From contig NZ_RSAJ01000006.1 in assembly GCF_003933965.1 (NCBI RefSeq), positions 1 to 46,823 of the forward strand: DNA of 46,823 nucleotides. Direction: 5' to 3'. This document shows, in pieces, positions 17,341 through 25,440 of this stretch. This DNA is from Streptomyces sp. RP5T (GTDB lineage Bacteria; Actinomycetota; Actinomycetes; Streptomycetales; Streptomycetaceae). The notes under the pieces were generated by a model that was given only the letters and a program-made list of their open reading frames with translations, did no database searches and was not told the DNA's origin. Within the stretch, counting starts at the first letter, position 1, and every line of letters begins with the position of its first letter. Made by a program: the position numbers and the translations under genes.

Positions 17341-17583
17341 GCGCTCGCCCGTCCCTCGTCGTCGTCAGTGGTCGTCGGAATGTGCGTCCACGCATGGTAA
17401 CGATGTGCGCTGAGGGGAAGTGCCGCGGAGTGCTCCACAAGATCAGGGAAGGCTGCCCCACTGTCCCGAATGTGTACGTATAAAGGGGGGCACGTCCGTG
17501 CGTCTCCGGGGCAGACCTTGTGCAGGTCCGGATGGCGAGCCTGTGCGCGTTTAATGGAGGCGCCCCGGCACGTCCGGGCCACG

Positions 17584-17600
17584 TACCCTCTTCAGTTGTG
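17584..17600 (+). promoter_or_regulatory. Candidate -10 element and leaderless start of pcnA
   Basis: TACCCT (17584-17589) lies 8 bases before GTG 17598 and no Shine-Dalgarno sequence is visible, so the transcript probably begins at the start codon. No good -35 element is seen. Confidence 0.4.
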
Positions 17601-19040
17601 CCGAACGCCAACGAAGACAACCTCAGTGCCCCGAGTCAGGTGCAGGACCGCGTGGTGAACGAACCGCTCGAGGTCGCGCCTGTCGCCGACGAACTCGCCC
17701 ACCGCTTCCAGGACGCCGGGTTCTCCCTCGCCCTGGTCGGCGGTTCGGTCAGGGACGCACTGCTCGGCCGGCTCGGCAACGACCTGGATTTCACGACCGA
17801 CGCCCGCCCCCATGACGTTCTGAAGATCGTTCGGCCGTGGGCGGACGCCGTCTGGGAGGTCGGGATCGCCTTCGGCACCGTGGGGGCGCAGAAGGACGGT
17901 TACCAGATCGAGGTGACCACCTACCGGTCCGAGGCGTACGACCGCACCTCCCGCAAGCCGGAGGTGTCGTACGGCGACTCCATCGAGGAGGACCTCGTCC
18001 GGCGTGACTTCACGGTGAACGCGATGGCCGTCGCTCTGCCGGAGAAGAAGTTCATCGACCCGCACGGCGGCCTCGACGACCTCGCGGCGCGTGTGCTGCG
18101 GACGCCGGGGACTCCGGAGGCGTCCTTCTCGGACGACCCGCTGCGGATGATGCGGGCCGCGCGGTTCGCGGCGCAGCTCGACTTCGAGGTGGCGCCCGAG
18201 GTGGTCACCGCGATGACGGAGATGTCCGGGCGCCTGGAGATCGTCTCCGCCGAGCGGGTCCAGGGCGAGCTGAACAAGCTCATCCTGTCCGCCCACCCGC
18301 GCAAGGGACTGACCCTGCTGGTCGACACGGGACTCGCCGAGCACGTGCTGCCTGAACTCCCGGCCCTGCGCCTGGAGAGCGACGAGCATCACCGGCACAA
18401 GGACGTCTACGAGCACACGCTGATCGTCCTGGAGCAGGCCATCGCGCTGGAGAAGGAAGGGCCCGACCTCACCCTCCGCCTGTCCGCGCTGCTCCACGAC
18501 ATCGGCAAGCCGCGCACCCGCCGCTTCGAGAAGGACGGCCGGGTCTCGTTCCACCACCACGAAGTGGTCGGGGCGAAGATGACCAAGAAGCGGATGGCCG
18601 CGCTCAAGTACTCCAACGAGCTCGTGAAGGACGTCTCGCGGCTCGTCGAACTCCACTTGCGTTTCCACGGATACGGCACCGGGGAGTGGACGGACTCGGC
18701 GGTGCGCCGCTATGTGCGGGACGCGGGCCCGCTGCTCCACCGGCTTCACAAGCTGACCCGCTCGGACTGCACGACGAGGAACAAGCGCAAGGCGGCCGCG
18801 CTGTCGCGCGCCTACGACGGTCTGGAGGAGCGGATCTCCCAGCTTCAGGAGCAGGAGGAGCTGGACTCGATCAGGCCCGACCTCGACGGCAACCAGATCA
18901 TGGAGATCCTCGGAGTGGGACCCGGTCCTGCCGTGGGTCGTGCGTACAAGCACATGCTGGAGCTCCGCCTGGAGAACGGGCCGATGGAGCACGACGAAGC
19001 GGTGGCCGCGCTGAAGGAATGGTGGGCCGCGCAGGACTGA
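17598..19040 (+). CDS. pcnA: CCA-adding tRNA nucleotidyltransferase
   Basis: From GTG 17598 the product has 480 residues; the frame is open for 26 more codons upstream but that part is not conserved-looking. The class II nucleotidyltransferase head has LVGGSVRDALLGR (about 36-48), the metal-binding DLDF and the RRDFTVNAMA motif. An HD domain follows (HKDVYEHTLIVL and LLHDIGKPRTR, about residues 270-315). It adds or repairs the CCA end of tRNAs, or acts as a related poly(A) polymerase; sequence alone does not fully separate these. It diverges from the DUF6049 gene and ends at a parS-centred palindrome. Confidence 0.92.
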   Translation: MPNANEDNLSAPSQVQDRVVNEPLEVAPVADELAHRFQDAGFSLALVGGSVRDALLGRLGNDLDFTTDARPHDVLKIVRPWADAVWEVGIAFGTVGAQKDGYQIEVTTYRSEAYDRTSRKPEVSYGDSIEEDLVRRDFTVNAMAVALPEKKFIDPHGGLDDLAARVLRTPGTPEASFSDDPLRMMRAARFAAQLDFEVAPEVVTAMTEMSGRLEIVSAERVQGELNKLILSAHPRKGLTLLVDTGLAEHVLPELPALRLESDEHHRHKDVYEHTLIVLEQAIALEKEGPDLTLRLSALLHDIGKPRTRRFEKDGRVSFHHHEVVGAKMTKKRMAALKYSNELVKDVSRLVELHLRFHGYGTGEWTDSAVRRYVRDAGPLLHRLHKLTRSDCTTRNKRKAAALSRAYDGLEERISQLQEQEELDSIRPDLDGNQIMEILGVGPGPAVGRAYKHMLELRLENGPMEHDEAVAALKEWWAAQD

Positions 19041-19050
19041 GGTCGCCGAA

Positions 19051-19082
19051 CGGGGTCGTGTTTCACGTGAAACACGACCCCG
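19051..19082. repeat. 32-bp perfect palindrome centred on parS, probable bidirectional terminator
   Basis: Every base pairs with its partner around the centre at 19066/19067; the middle 14 bases are parS site 5 and the flanking arms are GC-rich (CGGGGTCGT). It lies between the convergent pcnA and MFS genes, 10 bases after the pcnA stop, where a terminator is expected. Confidence 0.85.
19060..19073. other. parS site 5 (perfect)
   Basis: GTTTCACGTGAAAC forms the centre of the 32-bp palindrome at 19051-19082. Confidence 0.93.
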
Positions 19083-19090
19083 CGCGCATC

Positions 19091-19124
19091 GAGGGGCGGT
19101 GTTTCACATGAAACATCGCCCCTT
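19091..19124. repeat. 34-bp imperfect palindrome centred on a near-parS site
   Basis: Arms GAGGGGCGGT and ATCGCCCCTT flank parS site 6. Pairing is complete except for two G-T pairs and the mismatched centre. It ends at the stop codon of the MFS gene, so it could terminate that gene's transcript only after the stop, on the minus strand. Confidence 0.7.
19101..19114. other. parS-like site 6 (one mismatch)
   Basis: GTTTCACATGAAAC differs from the consensus at position 8 (A for G). It lies 27 bases after perfect site 5, so cooperative ParB loading is possible. Confidence 0.75.
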
Positions 19125-20398
19125 CACTGTCCCATCGCCATCTGCCGTTCCTTCGGCATGGCCAGGGCGACCGCCGCGTAGACGACGGCGACCGCGACCA
19201 CCAGCGGTACCGAGCGGCCGTCCGGCGGCAGGATCAGTGCGGCCACCGCCGCGGCGCCCACGAAAGCGATGTTGAACAGAACGTCGTAGACGGAGAAGAT
19301 CCTGCCCCGGAAACCGTCATCGACGGAGGACTGCACGATGGTGTCCGTGGCGATCTTCGCGCCCTGAGTGATCAGGCCCAGCACGAACGCCGCGATGAGC
19401 ATGGGGACGGCCGCGAAGGGGAGTCCGAGTGCGGGCTCCAGGACCGCGGCGGTTGCCGCGCACACGGCGATCCAGCGTTCGGGGCCGAGCTTCTCCGCGG
19501 TCCACGGGGTGATCACCGCGGCCGTGAAGAACCCTGCGCCGGAGATTCCCACCGCCAGTCCCAGCAGGGCGAGTCCGGCGTCCGGATCGGACGTCAGGGC
19601 GTACCGGCAGAGCATCAGCACCGTGACGAGCAGCGCGCCGTAACAGAACCGCATGACCGACATCGCGCCGAGCGCCCAGGCGGCCGACCGGCGGGCGGGT
19701 GCGGCCAGATGCCGTACACCGGCGGCCAGGTCACGGGCTGAGCCGGCGAGGGCGGCACCGAGGTCGGGCTGGATCAGCTCACGGTCGGGGCCGAGCAGTT
19801 CCACGGGCATGCGCAGGGCGGCGAGCGCACCGCACAGGTACAACCCCGCTCCCAGCAGCACCACGACGGCATCGGAGTCGGCGACCAGCAGGCGTACGGC
19901 AAGAGCCAGGCCGCCGCCGACGGTCGCGGCGAGCGTTCCGGCTGTCGGGGAGAGGGAGTTGGCGAGCACCAGCCGTTCCTCGTCCACGACACGGGGCAGT
20001 GCGGCGGACAGGCCGGACAGGACGAAGCGGTTGACGGCGGTGACACACAGGGCGGAGGCGTAGAAGAGCCAGTCCGGGACGGGGCTGAGCATCAGGACGG
20101 CCGTCGCCGAAGCCAGCAGGGCGCGCACGAGATTGCCGTAGACGAAGACCTGACGGCGGCGCCAGCGGTCCAGGAGGACGCCGGCGAACGGGCCCACCAA
20201 GGAGTACGGGAGCAGCAGGACCGCCATCGCGGAGGCGATCGCCGCGGCGGAGGCCTGCTTCTCCGGGGAGAACACGACGTAGGAGGCGAGCCCGATCTGA
20301 TAGACGCCATCGGCGCCCTGGGAGAGCAGGCGCACGGAGAGCAGGCGCCGGAAGTCCCGGAAGCGGAGAAGGACACGCAGATCGCGGACGACGGACAT
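19124..20398 (-). CDS. Major facilitator superfamily transporter
   Basis: The preferred start is ATG (complement of 20396-20398) giving 424 residues; a GTG 15 bases upstream (20413) is an alternative, but GAGG lies at the right distance only for the ATG. About 12 membrane helices are visible. The cytoplasmic loop after helix 2 (GVLLDRWRRRQVFVYGNLVRALL) has the charged MFS motif A form. The sequence resembles the MFS_3/enterobactin-exporter-like branch. The substrate is unknown. It follows ino1 on the same strand, but a strong terminator lies between them, so it probably has its own promoter. Confidence 0.85.
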   Translation of the reverse strand: MSVVRDLRVLLRFRDFRRLLSVRLLSQGADGVYQIGLASYVVFSPEKQASAAAIASAMAVLLLPYSLVGPFAGVLLDRWRRRQVFVYGNLVRALLASATAVLMLSPVPDWLFYASALCVTAVNRFVLSGLSAALPRVVDEERLVLANSLSPTAGTLAATVGGGLALAVRLLVADSDAVVVLLGAGLYLCGALAALRMPVELLGPDRELIQPDLGAALAGSARDLAAGVRHLAAPARRSAAWALGAMSVMRFCYGALLVTVLMLCRYALTSDPDAGLALLGLAVGISGAGFFTAAVITPWTAEKLGPERWIAVCAATAAVLEPALGLPFAAVPMLIAAFVLGLITQGAKIATDTIVQSSVDDGFRGRIFSVYDVLFNIAFVGAAAVAALILPPDGRSVPLVVAVAVVYAAVALAMPKERQMAMGQ

Positions 20399-20420
20399 GG
20401 GGCACAGCCTCACATACGGC

Positions 20421-20454
20421 GAAGGTCCCCGGGCGAGACAGCCCGGGGACCTTC
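20421..20454 (-). terminator. Terminator after ino1
   Basis: A perfect 14-bp stem (20421-20434 with 20441-20454) with loop GAGACA lies 31 bases downstream of the ino1 stop and just before the MFS gene. Confidence 0.9.
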
Positions 20455-20485
20455 TGCAGCCCTGGCAGGAGCGTTTGAGTGAGCC

Positions 20486-21568
20486 TTAGCGCTCGACCTC
20501 ACCCTTGATGAACTTCTCGACGTTCTCGCGGGCCTCGTCGTCGAAGTACTGGACCGGCGGGGACTTCATGAAGTAGCTGGAGGCCGACAGGATCGGGCCG
20601 CCGATGCCGCGGTCCTTGGCGATCTTCGCGGCGCGCAGCGCGTCGATAATGACACCGGCCGAGTTCGGGGAGTCCCAGACCTCGAGCTTGTACTCGAGGT
20701 TCAGCGGGACGTCACCGAAGGCACGGCCCTCAAGGCGGACGTACGCCCACTTGCGGTCGTCGAGCCAGGCCACGTAGTCCGACGGACCGATGTGGACGTT
20801 CTTCTCGCCGAGGTCCCGGTCGGGGATCTGGGAGGTGACGGCCTGCGTCTTGGAGATCTTCTTGGACTCCAGGCGGTCACGCTCGAGCATGTTCTTGAAG
20901 TCCATGTTGCCGCCGACGTTCAGCTGCATCGTGCGGTCCAGGACGACGCCTCGGTCCTCGAACAGCTTCGCCATGACGCGGTGCGTGATGGTGGCGCCGA
21001 CCTGGGACTTGATGTCGTCACCGACGATCGGGACGCCTGCCTCGGTGAACTTGTCCGCCCACTCCTTGGTGCCGGCGATGAAGACCGGGAGGGCGTTGAC
21101 GAAGGCGACCTTGGCGTCGATGGCGCACTGGGCGTAGAACTTCGCCGCGTCCTCGGAACCGACGGGCAGGTAGCAGACGAGCACGTCGACCTGCTTGTCC
21201 TTGAGGACCTGGACGACGTCGACCGGGGCCTCGGCGGACTCCTCGATGGTCTCGCGGTAGTACTTGCCGAGGCCGTCGAGGGTGTGGCCGCGCTGGACGG
21301 TCACACCGGTGTTCGGCACGTCGCAGATCTTGATGGTGTTGTTCTCGGAGGCGCCGATGGCGTCGGCGAGGTCGAGACCGACCTTCTTCGCGTCGACGTC
21401 GAACGCCGCGACGAACTCGACGTCACGAACGTGGTAGTCGCCGAACTGGACGTGCATCAGCCCGGGGACCCTCGACGCCGGGTCGGCGTCCTTGTAGTAC
21501 TCGACTCCCTGAACCAGCGACGCGGCGCAGTTGCCCACGCCGACGACGGCTACGCGAACCGAACCCAT
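20486..21568 (-). CDS. ino1: Inositol-3-phosphate synthase
   Basis: From ATG (complement of 21566-21568) the product has 360 residues. It starts [21 protein letters not shown], an NAD-binding Rossmann motif, and contains [32 protein letters not shown] and the catalytic-region lysines in [11 protein letters not shown] and [15 protein letters not shown], all typical of myo-inositol-1-phosphate synthase. It turns glucose 6-phosphate into inositol 3-phosphate, the precursor of mycothiol and phosphatidylinositol in actinomycetes. The PadR gene lies 44 bp upstream on the same strand, so both are probably one operon. Confidence 0.95.
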   Translation of the reverse strand: MGSVRVAVVGVGNCAASLVQGVEYYKDADPASRVPGLMHVQFGDYHVRDVEFVAAFDVDAKKVGLDLADAIGASENNTIKICDVPNTGVTVQRGHTLDGLGKYYRETIEESAEAPVDVVQVLKDKQVDVLVCYLPVGSEDAAKFYAQCAIDAKVAFVNALPVFIAGTKEWADKFTEAGVPIVGDDIKSQVGATITHRVMAKLFEDRGVVLDRTMQLNVGGNMDFKNMLERDRLESKKISKTQAVTSQIPDRDLGEKNVHIGPSDYVAWLDDRKWAYVRLEGRAFGDVPLNLEYKLEVWDSPNSAGVIIDALRAAKIAKDRGIGGPILSASSYFMKSPPVQYFDDEARENVEKFIKGEVER

Positions 21569-21612
21569 TCCGGTTGCTCCCTGTGTGTACGAGTGAGGCC
21601 CTGGCAGGGACC

Positions 21613-22293
21613 TCACGTGGCGGTGTCGCCGGGCGTATCCGGCCCGGGGGTGTCCCCGGACCGGGGCAGGACGCCCGGCGCTCCCTCTGTGGTGTCGCGA
21701 GCGGTTTCTCCATGGCCGGGGCCCTTCAGGTCCCGGCCGGCCCGCTCGCTCTCGATGAGCTCGTTCAGCCAGCGCACTTCGCGCTCCACGGACTCCATCC
21801 CGTGGCGCTGGAGCTCAAGCGTGTAGTCGTCGAGGCGCTCCCGGGTGCGTGCCAGCGAGGCACTCATCTTCTCCAGGCGCTCCTCCAGCCGGCTGCGGCG
21901 GCCTTCGAGGACCCGCATACGGACGTCGCGCGAGGTCTGCCCGAAGAAGGCGAAACGAGCGGCGAAGTGCTCGTCCTCGTACGCGTCGGGACCCGTCTGC
22001 GAGAGCAGTTCCTCGAAGTGCTCCTTACCTTCCGCCGTCAACCGGTAGACGATCTTGGCGCGACGCCCTGCGAGTGGTGCGGCGAGGGCGTCCTCGGTGG
22101 TGTTCCCCGGTTCCTCGATCAACCAGCCGTTGGCGAGCAGCGTCTTGAGGCAGGGGTAGAGCGTGCCGTAGCTGAACGCCCGGAACACGCCCAGGGACGT
22201 GTTGAGGCGTTTGCGCAGCTCATAGCCGTGCATCGGGGACTCGCGGAGCAGGCCGAGCACGGCGAATTCGAGGATCCCGGAACGCCGGCTCAT
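21613..22293 (-). CDS. PadR-family transcriptional regulator
   Basis: The start is ATG (complement of 22291-22293) behind GAGGAGGCGAC, giving 226 residues. The N-terminal winged helix is clear ([24 protein letters not shown], then [22 protein letters not shown], about residues 7-63). A C-terminal helical dimerisation region (about 105-180, [20 protein letters not shown]) is followed by a disordered tail. It lies just upstream of ino1. An inverted repeat at 22322-22342, about 30 bp before the start, is the likely operator, suggesting autoregulation and control of ino1. Confidence 0.92.
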   Translation of the reverse strand: MSRRSGILEFAVLGLLRESPMHGYELRKRLNTSLGVFRAFSYGTLYPCLKTLLANGWLIEEPGNTTEDALAAPLAGRRAKIVYRLTAEGKEHFEELLSQTGPDAYEDEHFAARFAFFGQTSRDVRMRVLEGRRSRLEERLEKMSASLARTRERLDDYTLELQRHGMESVEREVRWLNELIESERAGRDLKGPGHGETARDTTEGAPGVLPRSGDTPGPDTPGDTAT

Positions 22294-22644
22294 CGTCGCC
22301 TCCTCGTCACTGTCTCGCCCCGATGTATCGACTCGATACATCAAGACGATAGAACGCCCTTCCGGGCGCGACAAGTGGGGAGACGGTGAACGGGATCACA
22401 TCAAGGTTTCATCCGAACCAAGTTGCCGGATTTGCGGTGAAGTTCGGAGCTCGGCGGGTTTTGACGGTGCGTAGTCTGTGCGGCATGCACACCACCGGGG
22501 ACCGAGTGACGCCTGGGGGGCGTTACTGTCCCGGTGCGGTACGGATGAATGCGCGACCGACCACATCCGTACTTCGGGGGGACCGGAAACCAGCCGCCGT
22601 TTCCAGGCGCGCAAAGGTGCGCCTGCCCGAGGAGTAGTCGTTCG
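22294..22644. promoter_or_regulatory. Divergent intergenic region between padR and the PBP gene
   Basis: This 351-base region contains the PadR-type operator (22322-22342). It also holds two further inverted repeats, TCCGAAC/GTTCGGA (22412-22418 with 22442-22448) and GTACGGAT/ATCCGTAC (22539-22546 with 22565-22572), the latter probably in the PBP gene leader. TTGACG (22462 region) and TAGTCT (22472 region) are promoter-like but wrongly spaced for each other. The short ORF across it has no recognisable product. Confidence 0.5.
22322..22342. promoter_or_regulatory. Putative PadR operator
   Basis: GATGTATCG (22322-22330) and CGATACATC (22334-22342) form a perfect 9-bp inverted repeat around ACT. 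It contains the ATGT...ACAT ends seen in known PadR sites and lies 29 bp before the padR start codon. The assignment to this PadR protein is inferred from position and sequence. Confidence 0.7.
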
Positions 22645-25332
22645 ATGAGCGAGCACCGTCGCAAACCGCCGCAGCCGCAGGGAGGCGGACGTGCCGCGGC
22701 CCGACGCGGCCAGTCCGGCTCGTCCTCCGGCCGCCGCGCGGCTCCGCGAGGCGCCACCGGGTCTCTTGCCGACTCCTATGGGACGAGCTCCCAGGAGTCG
22801 GCGCCCTACGGTCCGGGAGGCGAGGAACGTCAGTACGGCGGCCGTGCCGAGGCTCGCCGTGCGGCCCAGAGAAGCACGAGCGGCGGTGGTCGCCGCAGAG
22901 GGGCGGAACCGGGCCGCGGAGCCAGGCGAGGGGCACCGGCCGGCCGGGGTCGTGTGTCCGATTCCGGCAAGAGGCGGTTCATCGACTACCCGCGCGCGGG
23001 CAAGTACGGTGTGGCGCGCTGGGTGCCGTCCTGGAAGCTGGTGACCGGCCTGTTCATCGGGTTCGTCGGCAGTCTGGTCGCGGTTGCCGGCATCGGATAC
23101 GCGGTGGTGGCTGTGCCTGATCAGGCACAGAGCGCGACGGCGCAGAACAACGTCTTCTATTGGTCCGACAAAAGCGAGATGGTCTCCACGGGTGGCGAGA
23201 CCAACCGTCAGATCGTCAACCTCGCGCAGATCCCGAAGGCGATGCAGTACGCCGTCGTCTCGCAGGAGAACAAGACCTTCTACACCGACAGCGGCATCGA
23301 CCCCAAGGGCATCGCCCGCGCCGTCTTCAACATGGCCAGGGGCGGCAACACCCAGGGTGGTTCCACCATCACTCAGCAGTACGTCAAGAACGCGCGCCTG
23401 AACGACCAGTCCCAGACCGTCACCCGCAAGTTCAAGGAGATCTTCATCTCCATCAAGGTGGGTGCCACGGTCAAGAAGGACGACATCATGGAGGGCTACC
23501 TGAACTCCGCGTACTACGGTCGCAACGCCTACGGCATCCAGGCGGCCGCGCGCGCGTACTTCAACAAGGACGCCAAGGACCTTGACCCGGGTGAGTGCGC
23601 GTTCCTGGCAGCCACGCTGAAGGGCGCCACGTACTACGACCCGGCGGGCGCGACCTCCATCGACTCGGTCAACGCCACGCCTGAAGCCAACCGCAAGCGA
23701 GCCCTGCGGCAGATGCAGGACACCCTGGACAAGATGGTCGAGTACGGCCATCTCGGGGCGGCGGAGCGAGCCAAGTACACCGCGCTGCCGAAGGTGCAGA
23801 ACCCCCGGTCCAACACCCAGCTCAAGGGTCAGGTCGGCTACCTGGTCGACCTCGCCAAGGCCTATCTGATCAACAACAAGATCATCACCGCCGACCAGCT
23901 TCAGCAGGGTGGCTACTCGATCTACACGACCTTCGACAAGAAGAAGGTCGGTGAACTCGAGGCAGCGGTCAAGAAGGTCCGCAAGGAGAACATCGACCCC
24001 AAGAAGCGGCCGGACAAGGACACCTATGTCCAGTTCGGCGGGGCGTCGGTGGAACCGGCCACGGGGGCGATCCGGGCCTGCTACGGCGGCGAGGACGCGA
24101 CCACCCACTTCACCAACAACTGCGACTCGACCGGTGCCCAGGTCGGTTCGACGTTCAAGACCTTCGTCCTCGCCGCAGCGATGAAGTGGGGCGTGCGCGA
24201 TCCGGATCTCGGTGAGAGCCAGGCCCAGGACGAACGCACGGTCGTCAACGCGAAGAGCCTGTTCAGCGGCAAGAACAATCTCAAGATCGAGAACTACGAC
24301 GGTTCGATCTGGAAGAACGAGGAGGGCAAGGAGTGGCTCCAGGAGAACGACGGCAAGCAGTCCTACGGCTCTCCGCCCAAGTTCCAGATCGACCTGCGTG
24401 AGGCGATGCGGGAGTCGGTCAACTCCGCCTTCGTGCAGCTCGGCATGGATGTCGGCCTGGACAAGGTGAAGGAGTCGGCCATGGACGCGGGCCTCAAGGA
24501 GAACAGCCTGGCCGGCACCAACTTCCCGTCCTTCTCCATCGGTATCTCCGACCCCAGCGCGATCCGCATGGCGGGCGCGTACGCCACCTTCGCGGCCAGC
24601 GGCAAGCAGAACGAGCCGTACTCGGTCGAGAGGGTCACCAGCAAGGACGGGGACGTCTTCAATCACAAGGCGGCACCCAAGCAGGCCTTCGAGAAGAAGG
24701 TCGCCGACAACGTCACCGACGTCCTCAAGACCGTGGTCGAGAAGGGCACGGGCACCAACGCCCAGCTGACCGGCCGTGATGTGGCCGGCAAGACCGGTAC
24801 CACCGACGGCAACAAGTCGGCCTGGTTCGTCGGGTACACCCCGCAGTTGTCCACGGCGATCACGATGTTCCGGCTGGACGACGACGAGACCAAGAAGAAC
24901 CGCACCTTCCTGGAGATGTACGGCACGGGTGGCCAGGAGAAGATCCACGGTGCGTCGTTCCCGTCGGAGATCTGGCACGACTACATGGAGCAGGCACTGA
25001 AGGGGCAGAAGGCGATCGACTTCCCGACGCCGGAGCCCATCGGTGAGATCGTCAACGAGGAGCCCAGCCCGACGCCCACTCCGACGCCCAGCGAGACCGA
25101 GTCGCCCACTCCGACTCCGACCCCGACGCCCAGCGAGACGCTCACGTCACCGACGCCCACGGCGTCCGAGAGCTGCCGGTTCGACTGGCAGTGCAGCGGT
25201 GCGGGCGGTACGGACACGGGTGGCACCGACGGAGGCGTGACCTCGTCACCGACGGCCAGCTCGACCGACACCAACGGCGGAAACACCAACGGCAATGGCA
25301 ATGGGGGGCTATTCGGCGGCTCGACTGGTTAG
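22645..25332 (+). CDS. Class A penicillin-binding protein (transglycosylase/transpeptidase)
   Basis: From ATG 22645 (GAGGAG upstream) the product has 895 residues. A basic disordered cytoplasmic tail leads to one membrane helix (132-156). The GT51 transglycosylase domain has the catalytic Glu in SQENKTFY (206-213) and GGSTITQQ (238-245). The transpeptidase domain has S502-T-F-K505, S591-V-N593 and K716-T-G-T. The C-terminus is a Pro/Thr/Ser-rich tail with repeated SPTPTPTP units and two cysteines. It polymerises and crosslinks peptidoglycan at the outer face of the membrane. All catalytic motifs are present. Confidence 0.95.
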   Translation: MSEHRRKPPQPQGGGRAAARRGQSGSSSGRRAAPRGATGSLADSYGTSSQESAPYGPGGEERQYGGRAEARRAAQRSTSGGGRRRGAEPGRGARRGAPAGRGRVSDSGKRRFIDYPRAGKYGVARWVPSWKLVTGLFIGFVGSLVAVAGIGYAVVAVPDQAQSATAQNNVFYWSDKSEMVSTGGETNRQIVNLAQIPKAMQYAVVSQENKTFYTDSGIDPKGIARAVFNMARGGNTQGGSTITQQYVKNARLNDQSQTVTRKFKEIFISIKVGATVKKDDIMEGYLNSAYYGRNAYGIQAAARAYFNKDAKDLDPGECAFLAATLKGATYYDPAGATSIDSVNATPEANRKRALRQMQDTLDKMVEYGHLGAAERAKYTALPKVQNPRSNTQLKGQVGYLVDLAKAYLINNKIITADQLQQGGYSIYTTFDKKKVGELEAAVKKVRKENIDPKKRPDKDTYVQFGGASVEPATGAIRACYGGEDATTHFTNNCDSTGAQVGSTFKTFVLAAAMKWGVRDPDLGESQAQDERTVVNAKSLFSGKNNLKIENYDGSIWKNEEGKEWLQENDGKQSYGSPPKFQIDLREAMRESVNSAFVQLGMDVGLDKVKESAMDAGLKENSLAGTNFPSFSIGISDPSAIRMAGAYATFAASGKQNEPYSVERVTSKDGDVFNHKAAPKQAFEKKVADNVTDVLKTVVEKGTGTNAQLTGRDVAGKTGTTDGNKSAWFVGYTPQLSTAITMFRLDDDETKKNRTFLEMYGTGGQEKIHGASFPSEIWHDYMEQALKGQKAIDFPTPEPIGEIVNEEPSPTPTPTPSETESPTPTPTPTPSETLTSPTPTASESCRFDWQCSGAGGTDTGGTDGGVTSSPTASSTDTNGGNTNGNGNGGLFGGSTG

Positions 25333-25355
25333 TCGCCAAATGCCCCGTCGAGGGT

Positions 25356-25369
25356 GTTTCACGTGAAAC
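25356..25369. other. parS site 7 (perfect)
   Basis: GTTTCACGTGAAAC lies 23 bases after the PBP stop and 72 bases before the GT87 start. Confidence 0.93.
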
Positions 25370-25440
25370 ATGGGCCGTCGCACCCACCAGGTGCGGCGGC
25401 CCTCGGCGTATTCCCAGCCTCGTACGGCAGGATGTGCGGC

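Noticed and set aside
22500..22644. A c-di-AMP (ydaO-type) riboswitch in the PBP leader
   Set aside because: GGGGGGACCGG recalls part of that motif but the other conserved parts are missing; only the inverted repeats are recorded.
13446..24860. DnaA-box-like sequences in murJ (about 13444-13452) and the PBP gene (about 24847-24855)
   Set aside because: Each has one mismatch, is isolated and lies in coding sequence, so chance is likely.
22396..24978. 860-codon minus-strand ORF opposite the class A PBP gene
   Set aside because: Shadow frame; the PBP motifs are complete on the plus strand.
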